Positions 41,218-52,098 of a stretch of DNA of 64,000 nucleotides are shown piece by piece. Made by a program: the position numbers and the translations under genes. The stretch spans positions 18,695-82,694 of the forward strand of contig CAZMCU010000001.1 in the NCBI GenBank assembly GCA_964564915.1, in the 5' to 3' direction. How positions within the stretch are numbered: position 1 is the stretch's first letter; each line of letters opens with the position of its first letter. The notes beneath the pieces are model-generated. The model was not told the DNA's origin and did not search any database. It saw nothing but the letters and a program-made list of their open reading frames with translations. Source of the stretch: JAFGBM01 sp964564915. GTDB taxonomy: Bacteria > Actinomycetota > Actinomycetes > Actinomycetales > Demequinaceae.

Positions 41218-41544
41218 ATCGAGTTCCTTTCAGTGGCCAATCTCGGCGCAATCCTAGCCGACTCACGCGGGCGACCACGATCAAGTCGCCGTGCTCGTCC
41301 CAGGTATGACTTGACGAAAGGCCGCCTAGTATTGTGGTGAATCGGCGCTGGCAACCGCAGGGGTCACCGCGCTACGCATAATCCTTGGGTACGTCGTACC
41401 ACGCGGGTTGGAGAAAGCGGGTGGTTGGGTTGTCCCGCAGACGTTGGTGCCCAATCCTTGAAGAGATCAAGAGCATCGGAGGTCCTCGGTGGACCAACAG
41501 ATCCGCCGCAGTCAACGATCAGTCTCGCTGCGGGACGCCCCCCA
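41218..41544. other. intergenic region between divergent genes
   Basis: 327 bp without a convincing gene. It holds the ribosome site of the TTG-started gene on the left, a plus-strand TAGTAT hexamer at about 41331 that could be a -10 box, and a 13-bp inverted repeat GGTACG-T-CGTACC at 41388-41400. A leader of roughly 200 nt would precede ATG 41545. Confidence 0.5.
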
Positions 41545-43410
41545 ATGACGTCGCAAGATCAAACTCGCCTGCGCAGGGGGCGAGAGCGCGCGGCAGACGG
41601 CGTGATCCTCCTTAGGGAGGGAAGCGGCCCTGACGGAGACGGCTCTGAAGCCAAGATCTACGAGACTCTGAAGGCAGCTCCCGACGTCTCCCTCGGCGTG
41701 GACGCCCTTGTCGCCGATGCAGCAACATGGCACGAACGAGTCCACCTCGACCCTTCCCGAGCCAATCTCCTGCGCCCTCTAGCTCTCCCGGCGAGGGCCC
41801 GCGTTCTCGAAGTTGGGGCCAGTTGCGGTGTAGTGACGAGGTACCTGGGAGAATCCGGCTTCATGGTTGACGCCCTTGAAGTCACGCCGTCAAGAGCGCG
41901 AGTAGCGCGCGAACGATGCCGCGACCTCTCCCTAGTCGAGGTGTTCGTGGGGGACGTTTCCGACGTCCCCTCCCATGAGGAGTACGACCTCGTAATCGTG
42001 ACGGACCTTGCTGATCATCATGATGGAATCGGTCAGCCTGACGGCTATCTCGCCTTCCTTCAGGCGTGCGCGGATCGGCTCTCCCCAAAGGGATCACTGA
42101 TCCTCGCGACCGCGAACAAACTTGGGGTGAAGTACCTCGTTGGTGCACCAAGCAACCCCACGATGCGAGGGGCCGGTGCTACCGAGTCGGGCCCATCTAG
42201 CGGCTCGACGAGGGTCCTTTCGCGGGTCGAACTCGAGGCTCTCCTTGAGCGGGTCGGCCTCGTGCCGCAAACGCTCGCCGCCTTCCCCGACCACCTCTTC
42301 ACCCGCATGATGGCGAGCCCCTCGTCCCTACCCAAGGCTTTCCGCCACCTGCTCTACCACATCCCGGACTTCCCAAGCCCGGATCCCGTCAGCCCTCGAC
42401 CACGCCTGACTGACGAAGGCCTCATGTGGGAGTCCCTCGTTGAAGCGGGCCTCGCCGTCGACACTGCCAACAGCTTCGTGGTGCTCGCCGGCAAGGGCCG
42501 GAAGTCCTCTCTCTGGCCGCGGGGCCTTGCGGCAAGTTACCTCTCCCTCGGGCGACGTTCCATCTGGTCTACCGTCACTCGGGTTCACGTCTCCGGCGAA
42601 TCCGCCCGATTCGAGAGCAAGCGCCTATACCCAGGGCGCGACGAACCGCCGATTCGACTTCGGGAATACAGTGAGCCCGCCCTTCTGGGAACCGATCTCG
42701 TCGCCTTCTGCCGTGACGCCAGCGACGAAGCCGTCGAAAGAATCCTCCAACGCTGGTCTGAGGTTGTAGAGCAACGGAAGTCAGCGGGGGACGAAATCTC
42801 ACTCGACCTCGTTCCGCACAATGTGATCCTCCAATCGGATGGGACCCTTGCGGTGTTCGACGAGGAGTGGATGATCGAGCCTGGCTCCTTCATCGACTTT
42901 GGCCACGTGCGTCGACGAGGGCTTTTCTGGTTGGCCGCACGAGTCTGTCAACAGGCAGCTCAAGAGCGACCGCGACCACAGGAGACGGTTCGCGAACTGG
43001 CGATCCACTACGGCACCATGATTGACCTTCCCGAGGACGGTTCTTGGCTCGATCGCACCCTCGAGATCGAGGCGCGTTTCCAGGCCCTTGTTTATCCCCG
43101 CCCATCGAATCTGACCCAGAACGAGTGGCGGAAACGATTCCTAAAGATGCTGAGGTCGGTGATGGAGGCCCCTTCCTCCCCCGGAACACCAGGCAGCTTG
43201 GACCTCGACGACCTCGCCCAACTGCGCCTCAACCTGGGATCGATCGAGCCTCGTCTCCTCGGACCCGGCCTATCGCCCAGGAACGACGACCTTGCCCTGC
43301 TCGTCGGCCTCCGAGTCTATTCCCGAATAGCCCGATTCCTCCTAGCCCCCGGCTCTCGCCGCAACCGCCTTGCCAACCGAATCGCGTCACACCTCTTCCG
43401 TCTCAAATGA
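41545..43410 (+). CDS. SAM methyltransferase fused to a kinase-like domain (WbdD-like architecture)
   Basis: 621 aa. The N-terminal methyltransferase has motif I RVLEVGASCGVVTRYLGE (about residues 86-103), VDALEVTPSRARVA, and LILATANKLGVKYLVGAPSN, as in glycan-locus methyltransferases. Downstream is a kinase-like segment: a possible ATP Lys in ESKRLYPG (Lys359), catalytic-loop-like DLVPHN (421-426) and VFDEEW (437-442) as metal motif. WbdD of E. coli has the same methyltransferase-kinase order and ends O-polysaccharide chains; a similar role here is inference. ATG 41545 is the likely start; no ribosome site is evident and the frame is open to 41425. Confidence 0.75.
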   Translation: MTSQDQTRLRRGRERAADGVILLREGSGPDGDGSEAKIYETLKAAPDVSLGVDALVADAATWHERVHLDPSRANLLRPLALPARARVLEVGASCGVVTRYLGESGFMVDALEVTPSRARVARERCRDLSLVEVFVGDVSDVPSHEEYDLVIVTDLADHHDGIGQPDGYLAFLQACADRLSPKGSLILATANKLGVKYLVGAPSNPTMRGAGATESGPSSGSTRVLSRVELEALLERVGLVPQTLAAFPDHLFTRMMASPSSLPKAFRHLLYHIPDFPSPDPVSPRPRLTDEGLMWESLVEAGLAVDTANSFVVLAGKGRKSSLWPRGLAASYLSLGRRSIWSTVTRVHVSGESARFESKRLYPGRDEPPIRLREYSEPALLGTDLVAFCRDASDEAVERILQRWSEVVEQRKSAGDEISLDLVPHNVILQSDGTLAVFDEEWMIEPGSFIDFGHVRRRGLFWLAARVCQQAAQERPRPQETVRELAIHYGTMIDLPEDGSWLDRTLEIEARFQALVYPRPSNLTQNEWRKRFLKMLRSVMEAPSSPGTPGSLDLDDLAQLRLNLGSIEPRLLGPGLSPRNDDLALLVGLRVYSRIARFLLAPGSRRNRLANRIASHLFRLK

Positions 43411-43497
43411 AGCGTTAACCAACCCAGAGGTCGAGACCGTCCGCATGTGGGAACCTGTACTAGTCCGACCAAGAAGCGAGAGGTAGAGATCTCAAAC

Positions 43498-44895
43498 GTG
43501 ACCGAGCGAAACGAGCGCCAACGCATCGTCGTCCTGACGGGGGACCCCATCGGGGAGAAGATGGCTGGGCCGGCGATCCGAGCCTGGAATGTTGCGATGG
43601 CGCTATCGCTTGAGAACGAAATCAAGCTCGTCTCGTATTCACGCGCCGATCCCGTAGACGCGCCATTCGAGATCCACGTGGTGCCGCCGGGAGACGACCT
43701 TCACTTCAGGAAGTTCGAGCGTTGGGCCGACATCATCGTGTTTCAAGGGCACGCCCTCGAATACTTCGGCTCACTGCGCACCTCCTCGAAGTTTGTCGTC
43801 GCAGACGTCTATGCCCCGATGCAACTCGAGCAACTCGAGCAGGCGCGCGAACTTTCGCCTCGCGTTTGGGCCGAGACGGTCCGGTATGCAACCGCCTCTA
43901 TGAACGGGCAACTCGCGAGGTGCGACTTCTTCCTATGCGCCTCGGAGCGTCAAAGGCAGCTATACATCGGTCAGCTGAGCGCGCTCGGGCGTGTCAACGT
44001 CGCCAACTACGACGGGGATCCCGAACTCTCCTCCCTGCTTGCCGTCGTCCCTTTCGGGCTCGATGAAACGCCACCCAAGCATGTTCGCAACGCCCTTCGT
44101 GGGGTCCACCCGTCCATTGCGAAGAACGACAAGATCATCCTGTGGGGTGGAGGACTCTACAGTTGGTTCGACCCGAAAACCCTGATCCGGGCGGTAGCTC
44201 AACTCGCTAAGCGGCACCCAAACGTGCGCCTACTCTTCCAAGGCATCCAGCACCCGAATCCAGGCGTCCCTGAGATGGAAGTGGTGGCGGACTCGCGGGA
44301 GTTGGCCCGAAGCCTTGGCGTCTACGGGACGAACGTCATCTTCAACGAGTCCTGGGTGGACTACACCGACCGGCAGAACTACCTCCTCGAAGCCGACATC
44401 GGTGTCAGCACTCACTTCGAGCACGTCGAGACCACCTTCTCGTTCCGTACGCGCATCCTCGACTACCTATGGGCGACGCTGCCTATGGTCGTGACCCGAG
44501 GCGACGCGTTTGCCGACCTCATCGACCGGGAGAATCTTGGGATTGTCGTACCCGAAAAGGACCCGGACGCGCTGGAAGACGCCTTGGAAAAGGCCCTGTT
44601 CGATACGAAGTACAGTGCTCAGGCCCGCCGCAACATCCAACGGGTCCGCGAGCGCTTCTTCTGGAGCACCGTCCTGGAGCCGCTCCTCGCCTACGCCCGT
44701 GCCCCCCATCACTCGGGCGACTTCGCCGCAAACCGGCGCCGGGTGAGCGCACGATCCATTCCTTGGAATCGACACGGTGTGACCGGCGATTCTAGAAAGG
44801 TCCTGCGATATCTTCGCTCCGAAGGCCCTGGGGTGACCCTGAAGAAAAGTTGGCAGGCCGTGCGGCGCAGAATGGGGCTCGCACGCGAACGTTGA
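43498..44895 (+). CDS. family 4 glycosyltransferase
   Basis: 465 aa GT-B enzyme. N-terminus RIVVLTGDPIGEKMAGPAIRA, C-terminal domain KIILWGGGLYSWFDPKTLIRAV and YLLEADIGVSTHFEHVETTFS with the acidic residue of the GT4 E-x7-E motif changed to a HVET context, then RILDYLWATLPMVVTRGD. Similar proteins occur beside methyltransferase-kinase fusions of this kind. GTG 43498 is chosen; a longer start at 43447 lacks a ribosome site. It follows the methyltransferase gene by 87 bp in the same direction. Confidence 0.82.
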   Translation: MTERNERQRIVVLTGDPIGEKMAGPAIRAWNVAMALSLENEIKLVSYSRADPVDAPFEIHVVPPGDDLHFRKFERWADIIVFQGHALEYFGSLRTSSKFVVADVYAPMQLEQLEQARELSPRVWAETVRYATASMNGQLARCDFFLCASERQRQLYIGQLSALGRVNVANYDGDPELSSLLAVVPFGLDETPPKHVRNALRGVHPSIAKNDKIILWGGGLYSWFDPKTLIRAVAQLAKRHPNVRLLFQGIQHPNPGVPEMEVVADSRELARSLGVYGTNVIFNESWVDYTDRQNYLLEADIGVSTHFEHVETTFSFRTRILDYLWATLPMVVTRGDAFADLIDRENLGIVVPEKDPDALEDALEKALFDTKYSAQARRNIQRVRERFFWSTVLEPLLAYARAPHHSGDFAANRRRVSARSIPWNRHGVTGDSRKVLRYLRSEGPGVTLKKSWQAVRRRMGLARER

Positions 44896-44916
44896 GTCCT
44901 CTCGGTTCGAGCATCC

Positions 44917-46695
<1,779 letters not shown>

Positions 46696-46725
46696 GCTGA
46701 GACCCTCCGAGGTGGTGAAGTCGCT

Positions 46726-46748
46726 AGGTTTGGCAGTCTAGTCGACCT
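46726..46748 (-). repeat. 23-bp promoter block of ABC transporter copy 1
   Basis: Identical to 53908-53930 upstream of copy 2. On the minus strand it contains TAGACT, a probable -10 box, about 35-40 nt before the start codon. Confidence 0.8.
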
Positions 46749-46827
46749 GCTGGCCTTGCCTCCCAAGGTCAGAGGAGGCCACCCGGGGAAGACGGTACGT
46801 CCCTGCTGTCGAATGCTGCGAATGCGC

Positions 46828-46833
46828 TAACGT
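46828..46833 (+). promoter_or_regulatory. -10 box for the DUF2142 gene
   Basis: TAACGT, 8 nt before ATG 46842, nearly leaderless. Confidence 0.4.
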
Positions 46834-46841
46834 GGATTCCC

Positions 46842-48383
46842 ATGACGGAGAGATGGCGCGACAAACTCAAGTTTCGAGCGATCTTTCTCGCACCGATCCT
46901 CGCGTTTATCTCGCTCGCAGCCTGGGCGATGGCGTCACCGGTAGGCGCCTCTCCCGACGACAACTTCCACATGATCAGCACGTGGTGCGCCAATGGGAAT
47001 CCGGAGTACTGCCAACCGGGCGACTCCCCCGACAGCCGAATCGTGCCGGAGAGCCTCCTTCGGTCGTCGTGCTACGCCTTCCACGACGAGTTGAGCGCGA
47101 CTTGCCAAGTCCCCTACCTGGCAAAGGGGGCTGAGGCCGACATCCTCAGTGGAAGAGGGAATTTCCAGAACACCTATCCGCCCTTGTTCTACAAGACGAT
47201 GGGGGTGATGGCGGGCCCAGATATCGAGCGTTCCGTCATCATCATGCGCCTCTTCAACTCCGCGCTGTTCGTCGGCCTCGCGACCCTTCTCTACGTACTA
47301 CTGCCGATCGGCAGGAGGCCAATGCTCGTCTGGACGTGGCTCCTCACGACCGTTCCCCTGGGACTCTTCCTCATCGCCTCAACCAACCCCAGCGGATGGG
47401 CGATCGTGGGAGTGGGCATGGCATGGATAGCCCTTCTGGGCTACTTCGAAACCGAAGGGAGACGCCGAATCGCTCTCGGCGCCCTATTCCTTATCTCCGT
47501 CTTCATGGCTGCTGGCTCCCGCGGCGACTCTGGCGTCTATGTCATCGTCGCCATCGGCGTCGTCCTCTTCCTGACCTTCAAACGTGAGAAGGCCTACTAC
47601 CTCTCAGCAATCCTTCCCGTCGCGGCGGTGGCTATCTCCCTCTCCTTCATCCTGACGTCTCGAATGATCGGCTCCGGTGTGAACGGCCTCGGCGGCTCTG
47701 GCCCCTCCGTCCTGGATGATCATCCTGACCTCGGTACCTTCGGGTTGTTCGCCTACAACCTGCTCAACATCCCCTTCTTATGGTCAGGCGCCTTCGGAGG
47801 GTGGCCCCTCGGATGGCTGGACACCAGCCTTCCGGATATCGTCCTGTGGACCGGAAGCGCGGCGTTCATCGGGGCGGGCTTCGTCGGGCTTTCGCACGTC
47901 AATTGGCGAAAGGTCGTCGCCGTCGCGGGTGTCATGTTCCTGCTCGTCGCCATCCCTGTCTACGTGCTGACCAAGGGAGGCGACCCGATCGGGGCGAACG
48001 TGCAGCCCCGCTACATCCTTCCGCTTATCGTGCTCCTCGGAGGCCTTCTGCTCTTCGAACCGCCAGGCAAACGCATCCGCTTCAGCCGAGGGCAGGTGGT
48101 GCTTATCGTGTTCGCCCTTGCTGTCAGCAACTTCGTCTCACTTCAGACGAACATCCGTCGATACGTGACCGGAACCGACAAGGCCGGGCTCAACCTCGAC
48201 AGCGACCGCGAGTGGTGGTGGAACAGCCCGATCACTCCGAACATGGTGTGGCTCCTCGGATCGCTGGTTTTCACTGCCGCACTCATCCTGTTGGTGCGCG
48301 AAATCGCAGGGAAACCCAGGGCAACGATGGAAGAAACCCCCGTCAGTTCTCCGGCGAAGAAGCCTTCTCACCCGCGCCGATGA
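46842..48383 (+). CDS. DUF2142 family polytopic membrane protein
   Basis: 513 aa with about ten to twelve transmembrane helices. The N-terminal loop after helix 1 reads SPVGASPDDNFHMISTWCANG, with the P-x-x-x-P-D-E/D-x-x-H pattern of DUF2142, a family of predicted GT-C-like proteins in surface-glycan loci. Cysteines in the loop (WCANGNPEYC, SSCYAF, SATCQV) suggest extracytoplasmic disulphides. The C-terminal 41 bp overlap the convergent wecC-like gene. It may transfer a sugar from a lipid carrier; function is inference. Confidence 0.85.
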   Translation: MTERWRDKLKFRAIFLAPILAFISLAAWAMASPVGASPDDNFHMISTWCANGNPEYCQPGDSPDSRIVPESLLRSSCYAFHDELSATCQVPYLAKGAEADILSGRGNFQNTYPPLFYKTMGVMAGPDIERSVIIMRLFNSALFVGLATLLYVLLPIGRRPMLVWTWLLTTVPLGLFLIASTNPSGWAIVGVGMAWIALLGYFETEGRRRIALGALFLISVFMAAGSRGDSGVYVIVAIGVVLFLTFKREKAYYLSAILPVAAVAISLSFILTSRMIGSGVNGLGGSGPSVLDDHPDLGTFGLFAYNLLNIPFLWSGAFGGWPLGWLDTSLPDIVLWTGSAAFIGAGFVGLSHVNWRKVVAVAGVMFLLVAIPVYVLTKGGDPIGANVQPRYILPLIVLLGGLLLFEPPGKRIRFSRGQVVLIVFALAVSNFVSLQTNIRRYVTGTDKAGLNLDSDREWWWNSPITPNMVWLLGSLVFTAALILLVREIAGKPRATMEETPVSSPAKKPSHPRR

Positions 48384-49656
48384 CCCGATAGGTCACACCC
48401 GCCCAATCCTCGGGGGACGTGATGCGGCGCCCGTCTACGAGGGTCTCAACGCCTGGGATGTCCGCTGGGCGGAGGCTACGATACTCGTCGTGGTCGGCCT
48501 GAATGACGACTGCAGCGGCCGGCTCTCCCCGGTGGTACGGCGTGAAACCAAGCGCGTCAATTTCCGCATCCGTGAACATCGGGTCGTGGGCGAGCACCGT
48601 CGCCCCGCGCGAACGAAGGGCTCCGACGGTGGCAAAAACTCCCGAGAAAGCCGTCTCCTTGACCCCCCCACGATAGGAGACGCCAAAGACGACAACCCGG
48701 GCGCCTTTCAGCGCTCCGTGAGCGCTCTCAAGCAACGCGATTGCGTACTCCGGCATTGCGGCGTTCACCTCGCGCGCCGCGCGCACGATAGTGGCGTCGG
48801 GGTCGTTCCACAAGTACAGGCGGGGGTACACGGGGATGCAGTGTCCGCCGACCGCGATTCCAGGTCGGTGGATGTGGCTGTACGGCTGCGAGTTGCACGC
48901 GTCAATGACGGCATAGACGTCGATCCCATGCTGGTCCGCGAATCGCGCGTACTGGTTCGCGAGTCCGATGTTGACATCTCGGAAGGTCGTCTCCGCGAGC
49001 TTGGCTAACTCGGCAGCTTCGGTCGAACCCAAGTCCCATACACCGTTCGGGCGATCGAGGTCCGGGCGATCGTCGAATTCGAGGACCGCATTGTAGAAGT
49101 CGGTCGCCACCGCGGCCCCCTCGTCGGACAGTCCACCTATAAGTTTCGGATATGCGCGGAGGTCCCGGAAGACACGGCCAGTGAGCACACGTTCCGGTGA
49201 AAAGACCAGATGGAAGTCGGTCCCCTCCTTGAGGCCCGAGATCTCCTCGATCAGGGGTTTCCAGCGATTCCGGGTGGTGCCGACGGGAAGGGTGGTCTCG
49301 TAGGACACGAGTGTCCCGGGCGTCAGGTGCGCAGCGAAAGATCGAGTCGCGCTCTCCATCCACCCAAAGTCGGGTTTCGCTTCGTCATCCACGAAGAGGG
49401 GGACGACCACGACCACGGCATCGGCGCCGGGAATGGCGTCGGAATAGTCGGTCGTCGCGCGGAAGCTCCCGGAGCGAACAAGTCTAGAGAGCTTCTCCTG
49501 AAGATGAGCCTCTCCGGGGAACGGCTCGCGGGCGGCGTTGACGTCAGCGACGACTCGCTCGTTGACATCGACCCCGATGACCTCGTGGCTTCGGGAAGCG
49601 AACTGGACCGCGAGGGGCAAACCGATCTTGCCCAGCGCTACGACCGCAATCTTCAT
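48343..49656 (-). CDS. wecC: nucleotide sugar 6-dehydrogenase (UDP-ManNAc or UDP-GlcNAc dehydrogenase)
   Basis: 437 aa. Rossmann start MKIAVVALGKIGLPLAVQFA, then VVVVVPLFVDDEAKPDF, YETTLPVGTTR, FSPERVLTGRVFRDL, and LAKLAETTFRDVNIGLANQYA; the catalytic region is GGHCIPVYP with the nucleophilic Cys. This is the WecC/WbpA branch, giving a UDP-HexNAc uronic acid by two NAD-dependent oxidations. wecB next door would fit UDP-ManNAc, but the WbpB/E/D set downstream suggests UDP-GlcNAc as substrate. ATG 49656 has GAGGAGA upstream. Confidence 0.9.
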   Translation of the reverse strand: MKIAVVALGKIGLPLAVQFASRSHEVIGVDVNERVVADVNAAREPFPGEAHLQEKLSRLVRSGSFRATTDYSDAIPGADAVVVVVPLFVDDEAKPDFGWMESATRSFAAHLTPGTLVSYETTLPVGTTRNRWKPLIEEISGLKEGTDFHLVFSPERVLTGRVFRDLRAYPKLIGGLSDEGAAVATDFYNAVLEFDDRPDLDRPNGVWDLGSTEAAELAKLAETTFRDVNIGLANQYARFADQHGIDVYAVIDACNSQPYSHIHRPGIAVGGHCIPVYPRLYLWNDPDATIVRAAREVNAAMPEYAIALLESAHGALKGARVVVFGVSYRGGVKETAFSGVFATVGALRSRGATVLAHDPMFTDAEIDALGFTPYHRGEPAAAVVIQADHDEYRSLRPADIPGVETLVDGRRITSPEDWAGVTYRVIGAGEKASSPEN

Positions 49657-49803
49657 GACACGTCTCCTCGGGTCTTGAGGCCGATCTCGCGACCTGCGTG
49701 AGTCTATCGTGTGAGCATCTGGCTTCCCTTCGTCCGAAGGTCCCAACCTAAGTCGCTTCTCCGGGCAGTACTGAGTACACCGAGTCAGCTCGCATCGCCT
49801 GAC

Positions 49804-49809
49804 TAGACT
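49804..49809 (+). promoter_or_regulatory. -10 box, leaderless promoter of wecB
   Basis: TAGACT, then 6 nt, then GTG 49816. Confidence 0.55.
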
Positions 49810-49815
49810 GGCCCG

Positions 49816-50895
49816 GTGAAGGTACTGAGCGTCGTAGGTGCGCGCCCCCAATTCGTCAAGTTGTCAGCAGTGGCAAGGGACTTCGCCTCTCACGGGGTGG
49901 ATCACGTCATCGTGCATACCGGGCAGCACTACGACCCCATGCTCTCTGACGTCTTCTTCCGCGATCTAGAGATCCCCGCACCCAACGAGCACCTCGGGGT
50001 CGGGTCGGCTAGCCACGGCAAGCAAACGGGCGCGATTCTCGCTGCAATGGACGATGTCCTTGCCCAACACGAACCAGATTGGGTGCTCGTCTACGGTGAC
50101 ACGAACTCGACTCTCGCAGCTGCCGTCAGCTCCGTGAAACTCCACTTCCCTCTGGCGCACCTTGAGGCGGGCCTACGATCGTTCAACCGTCGCATGCCAG
50201 AGGAACACAACAGAGTACTCACTGATCACGCCGCCGATCTGTGCCTGGCCCCAACCGAACTCGCGATGCGGAACCTTTCTAACGAAGGTCTTTCGGATAC
50301 CGCCGTCAACGTCGGTGATGTCATGACTGACGTGTTGTTCCATGTGCGAGACACCTTGCTTCCATCGAGGCCCGCTCCCCATTTCGATGGCGTCACGGGA
50401 GAGTACTTCGTCGCGACGATTCACCGAGCGGAAAACACTGACGGACCTGCGCGGCTGAGAGAAATCGTCGACGCGCTGTCCTCCCTCGATCGGCCCGTGG
50501 TCCTCCTCGCTCACCCCAGGCTACGCAATCGCACCGACGCGTTGGGGATCGACCTCGCGCAAGGCGCCATCCATGTCGAAGATCCGTTGCCGTACCCAGA
50601 GCTCATGGCTGCCGTGCTGGGAAGCGCAGGGGTTATCACCGACTCTGGAGGACTGCAGAAGGAAGCGTTCCTGCTCCGCGTGCCGTGCACCACGTTGCGC
50701 ACGGAAACCGAGTGGACCGAGACTGTAGACCTTGGTTGGAACGTACTCGCCCAAACACGACATGAGATTGCGATTTCGGTTACGAGGCCCCGACCACAAC
50801 CAACGTCGGCCGCCCCGTACGGCGATGGGAACGCTTCCGCGCACGTGAGGGAGGCCTTGACAGCTCGCCTCCAATTGGGGCATCGGGACACGTAG
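49816..50895 (+). CDS. wecB: UDP-GlcNAc 2-epimerase (non-hydrolysing), or UDP-GlcNAc3NAcA 2-epimerase
   Basis: 359 aa. Family motifs: VVGARPQFVKLSAV, HTGQHYDPMLSDVFF, VYGDTNSTLAAAVS, HLEAGLRSFNRRMPEEHNR, ATIHRAENTD and DSGGLQKEAFLLRVP. It epimerises C-2 of a UDP-HexNAc. The same fold serves WecB (UDP-GlcNAc to UDP-ManNAc) and WbpI (UDP-GlcNAc3NAcA to UDP-ManNAc3NAcA); the enzymes encoded 4-7 kb away make the WbpI choice attractive. GTG 49816 is 6 nt after TAGACT. Divergent from the dehydrogenase gene. Confidence 0.93.
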   Translation: MKVLSVVGARPQFVKLSAVARDFASHGVDHVIVHTGQHYDPMLSDVFFRDLEIPAPNEHLGVGSASHGKQTGAILAAMDDVLAQHEPDWVLVYGDTNSTLAAAVSSVKLHFPLAHLEAGLRSFNRRMPEEHNRVLTDHAADLCLAPTELAMRNLSNEGLSDTAVNVGDVMTDVLFHVRDTLLPSRPAPHFDGVTGEYFVATIHRAENTDGPARLREIVDALSSLDRPVVLLAHPRLRNRTDALGIDLAQGAIHVEDPLPYPELMAAVLGSAGVITDSGGLQKEAFLLRVPCTTLRTETEWTETVDLGWNVLAQTRHEIAISVTRPRPQPTSAAPYGDGNASAHVREALTARLQLGHRDT

Positions 50896-50925
50896 ACGCG
50901 GCAACCTTCCGATCACGCTTATCCG

Positions 50926-50931
50926 TAGACT
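50926..50931 (+). promoter_or_regulatory. -10 box, leaderless promoter of the glycosyltransferase at 50939
   Basis: TAGACT, then 7 nt, then ATG. Confidence 0.55.
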
Positions 50932-50938
50932 CTCGATT

Positions 50939-52090
50939 ATGACGATCCGACCGCAGATCCTGTGCATCTCCTTCTCCGACATTCGACGCGATGCACGGGT
51001 GCTTCGTCAGCTCGCAGTTCTCAGAGAGCACGGAGATATAACGACCCTCGGATATGGTTCACCTCCGGATGGCGTCGTCGAGCATCTGGAAATACCCTCC
51101 GGTCTGGCTTCGTTACCGCAGACCGCCCTGGGGGTTGCGCTGCTCGCAACTCGGAGATTCCGCGCCGTAGAAATGAAGGCACCTGCCGTCGCGAAGGGAC
51201 GGCGACTAGTGGGAAATCGGAAATTCGACCTCATCGTTGCCAACGAAGCGCGAGCCCTTCCTCTCGCTCACTCGATCGCTCAAGGCGCCCCAATCTGGGG
51301 CGACATGCACGAGTGGGCACCAGGCGAACGCACCCACGTGCTCTCGTGGCGGCTACTTGTCGCTCCCTACATGAAGTGGGTCTGCGCAACCTATCTTCCC
51401 GTCACGACAGCGGTCACGACCGTCAATACCTCGATAGCCGATCTTTTCGACCGCTCTTTCGGCATCCGAACCGAACTGGTGCGCAACGCCCGGCCTCTTG
51501 AGAACCTCAAGCCCAGTCCCACACTTGCCAATCGAATCCGCCTGGTGCACAGTGGCGGTGCCGTCCCCGGACGAAACATCGAAGCGCTCATTTCCGCCAC
51601 GCTTGAACTCGATGAACGCTTCAGCCTCGACCTCTACCTAATCGAGGCGCGGGGGTGCCATGCCTACCTGCAATCACTGCATAGTATGGGTGCCGCCTCG
51701 CCTCGGATTACGTTCCATGAGGCCGTCTCTCCCGAGGCGTTGCCCGTTACGCTGAACGCCTACGACGTTGGCGTGTACTTGCTTCCTCCTGTCACGCTCA
51801 ATCATCGCTACATGTTGCCGAACAAGTTCTTTGACTACATTCAGGCGCGGTTGGCGATTGTCTTTGGTCCCGCTGTGGAAATCGACCGACTTACTACAAC
51901 CTACGACCTCGGCCTCATTACCACGGGGTATGAACAAAGCGATCTCGTTACCGCTTTATCGCACCTCACTCCAGCGGTCGTGGAACGCTACAAGAAAAAC
52001 GCTGATACCGCAGCAGCGCACCTCAGTTCGATTCAAGATGTCTCGACTGAGCACGCAATCATTCGGCGACTCCTACGAGACGCAAAGTAG
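50939..52090 (+). CDS. glycosyltransferase, GT-B fold
   Basis: 383 aa. N-terminal domain ILCISFSDIRRDARVLRQLA and LIVANEARALPLAHSIA, with GDMHEWAPGERTHVLSW; C-terminal domain IRLVHSGGAVPGRNIEALI and YDVGVYLLPPVTLNHRYMLP, followed by NKFFDYIQARLAIVFGP. The layout matches GT4-like transferases with a short linker. It is the last gene of the cassette between the two ABC transporters and ends 8 bp from the second transporter, convergent with it. Specificity unknown. Confidence 0.83.
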   Translation: MTIRPQILCISFSDIRRDARVLRQLAVLREHGDITTLGYGSPPDGVVEHLEIPSGLASLPQTALGVALLATRRFRAVEMKAPAVAKGRRLVGNRKFDLIVANEARALPLAHSIAQGAPIWGDMHEWAPGERTHVLSWRLLVAPYMKWVCATYLPVTTAVTTVNTSIADLFDRSFGIRTELVRNARPLENLKPSPTLANRIRLVHSGGAVPGRNIEALISATLELDERFSLDLYLIEARGCHAYLQSLHSMGAASPRITFHEAVSPEALPVTLNAYDVGVYLLPPVTLNHRYMLPNKFFDYIQARLAIVFGPAVEIDRLTTTYDLGLITTGYEQSDLVTALSHLTPAVVERYKKNADTAAAHLSSIQDVSTEHAIIRRLLRDAK

Positions 52091-52098
52091 TCGCATCC

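Noticed and set aside
41388..41400. 13-bp inverted repeat as an operator
   Set aside because: A single short palindrome with no second copy or recognised regulator; kept only as a note in the intergenic entry.
46842..52090. The cassette between the ABC transporters as a transposon
   Set aside because: No transposase, integrase or terminal inverted repeats are present; the flanking repeats are full functional genes, so homologous recombination is the more sensible idea.
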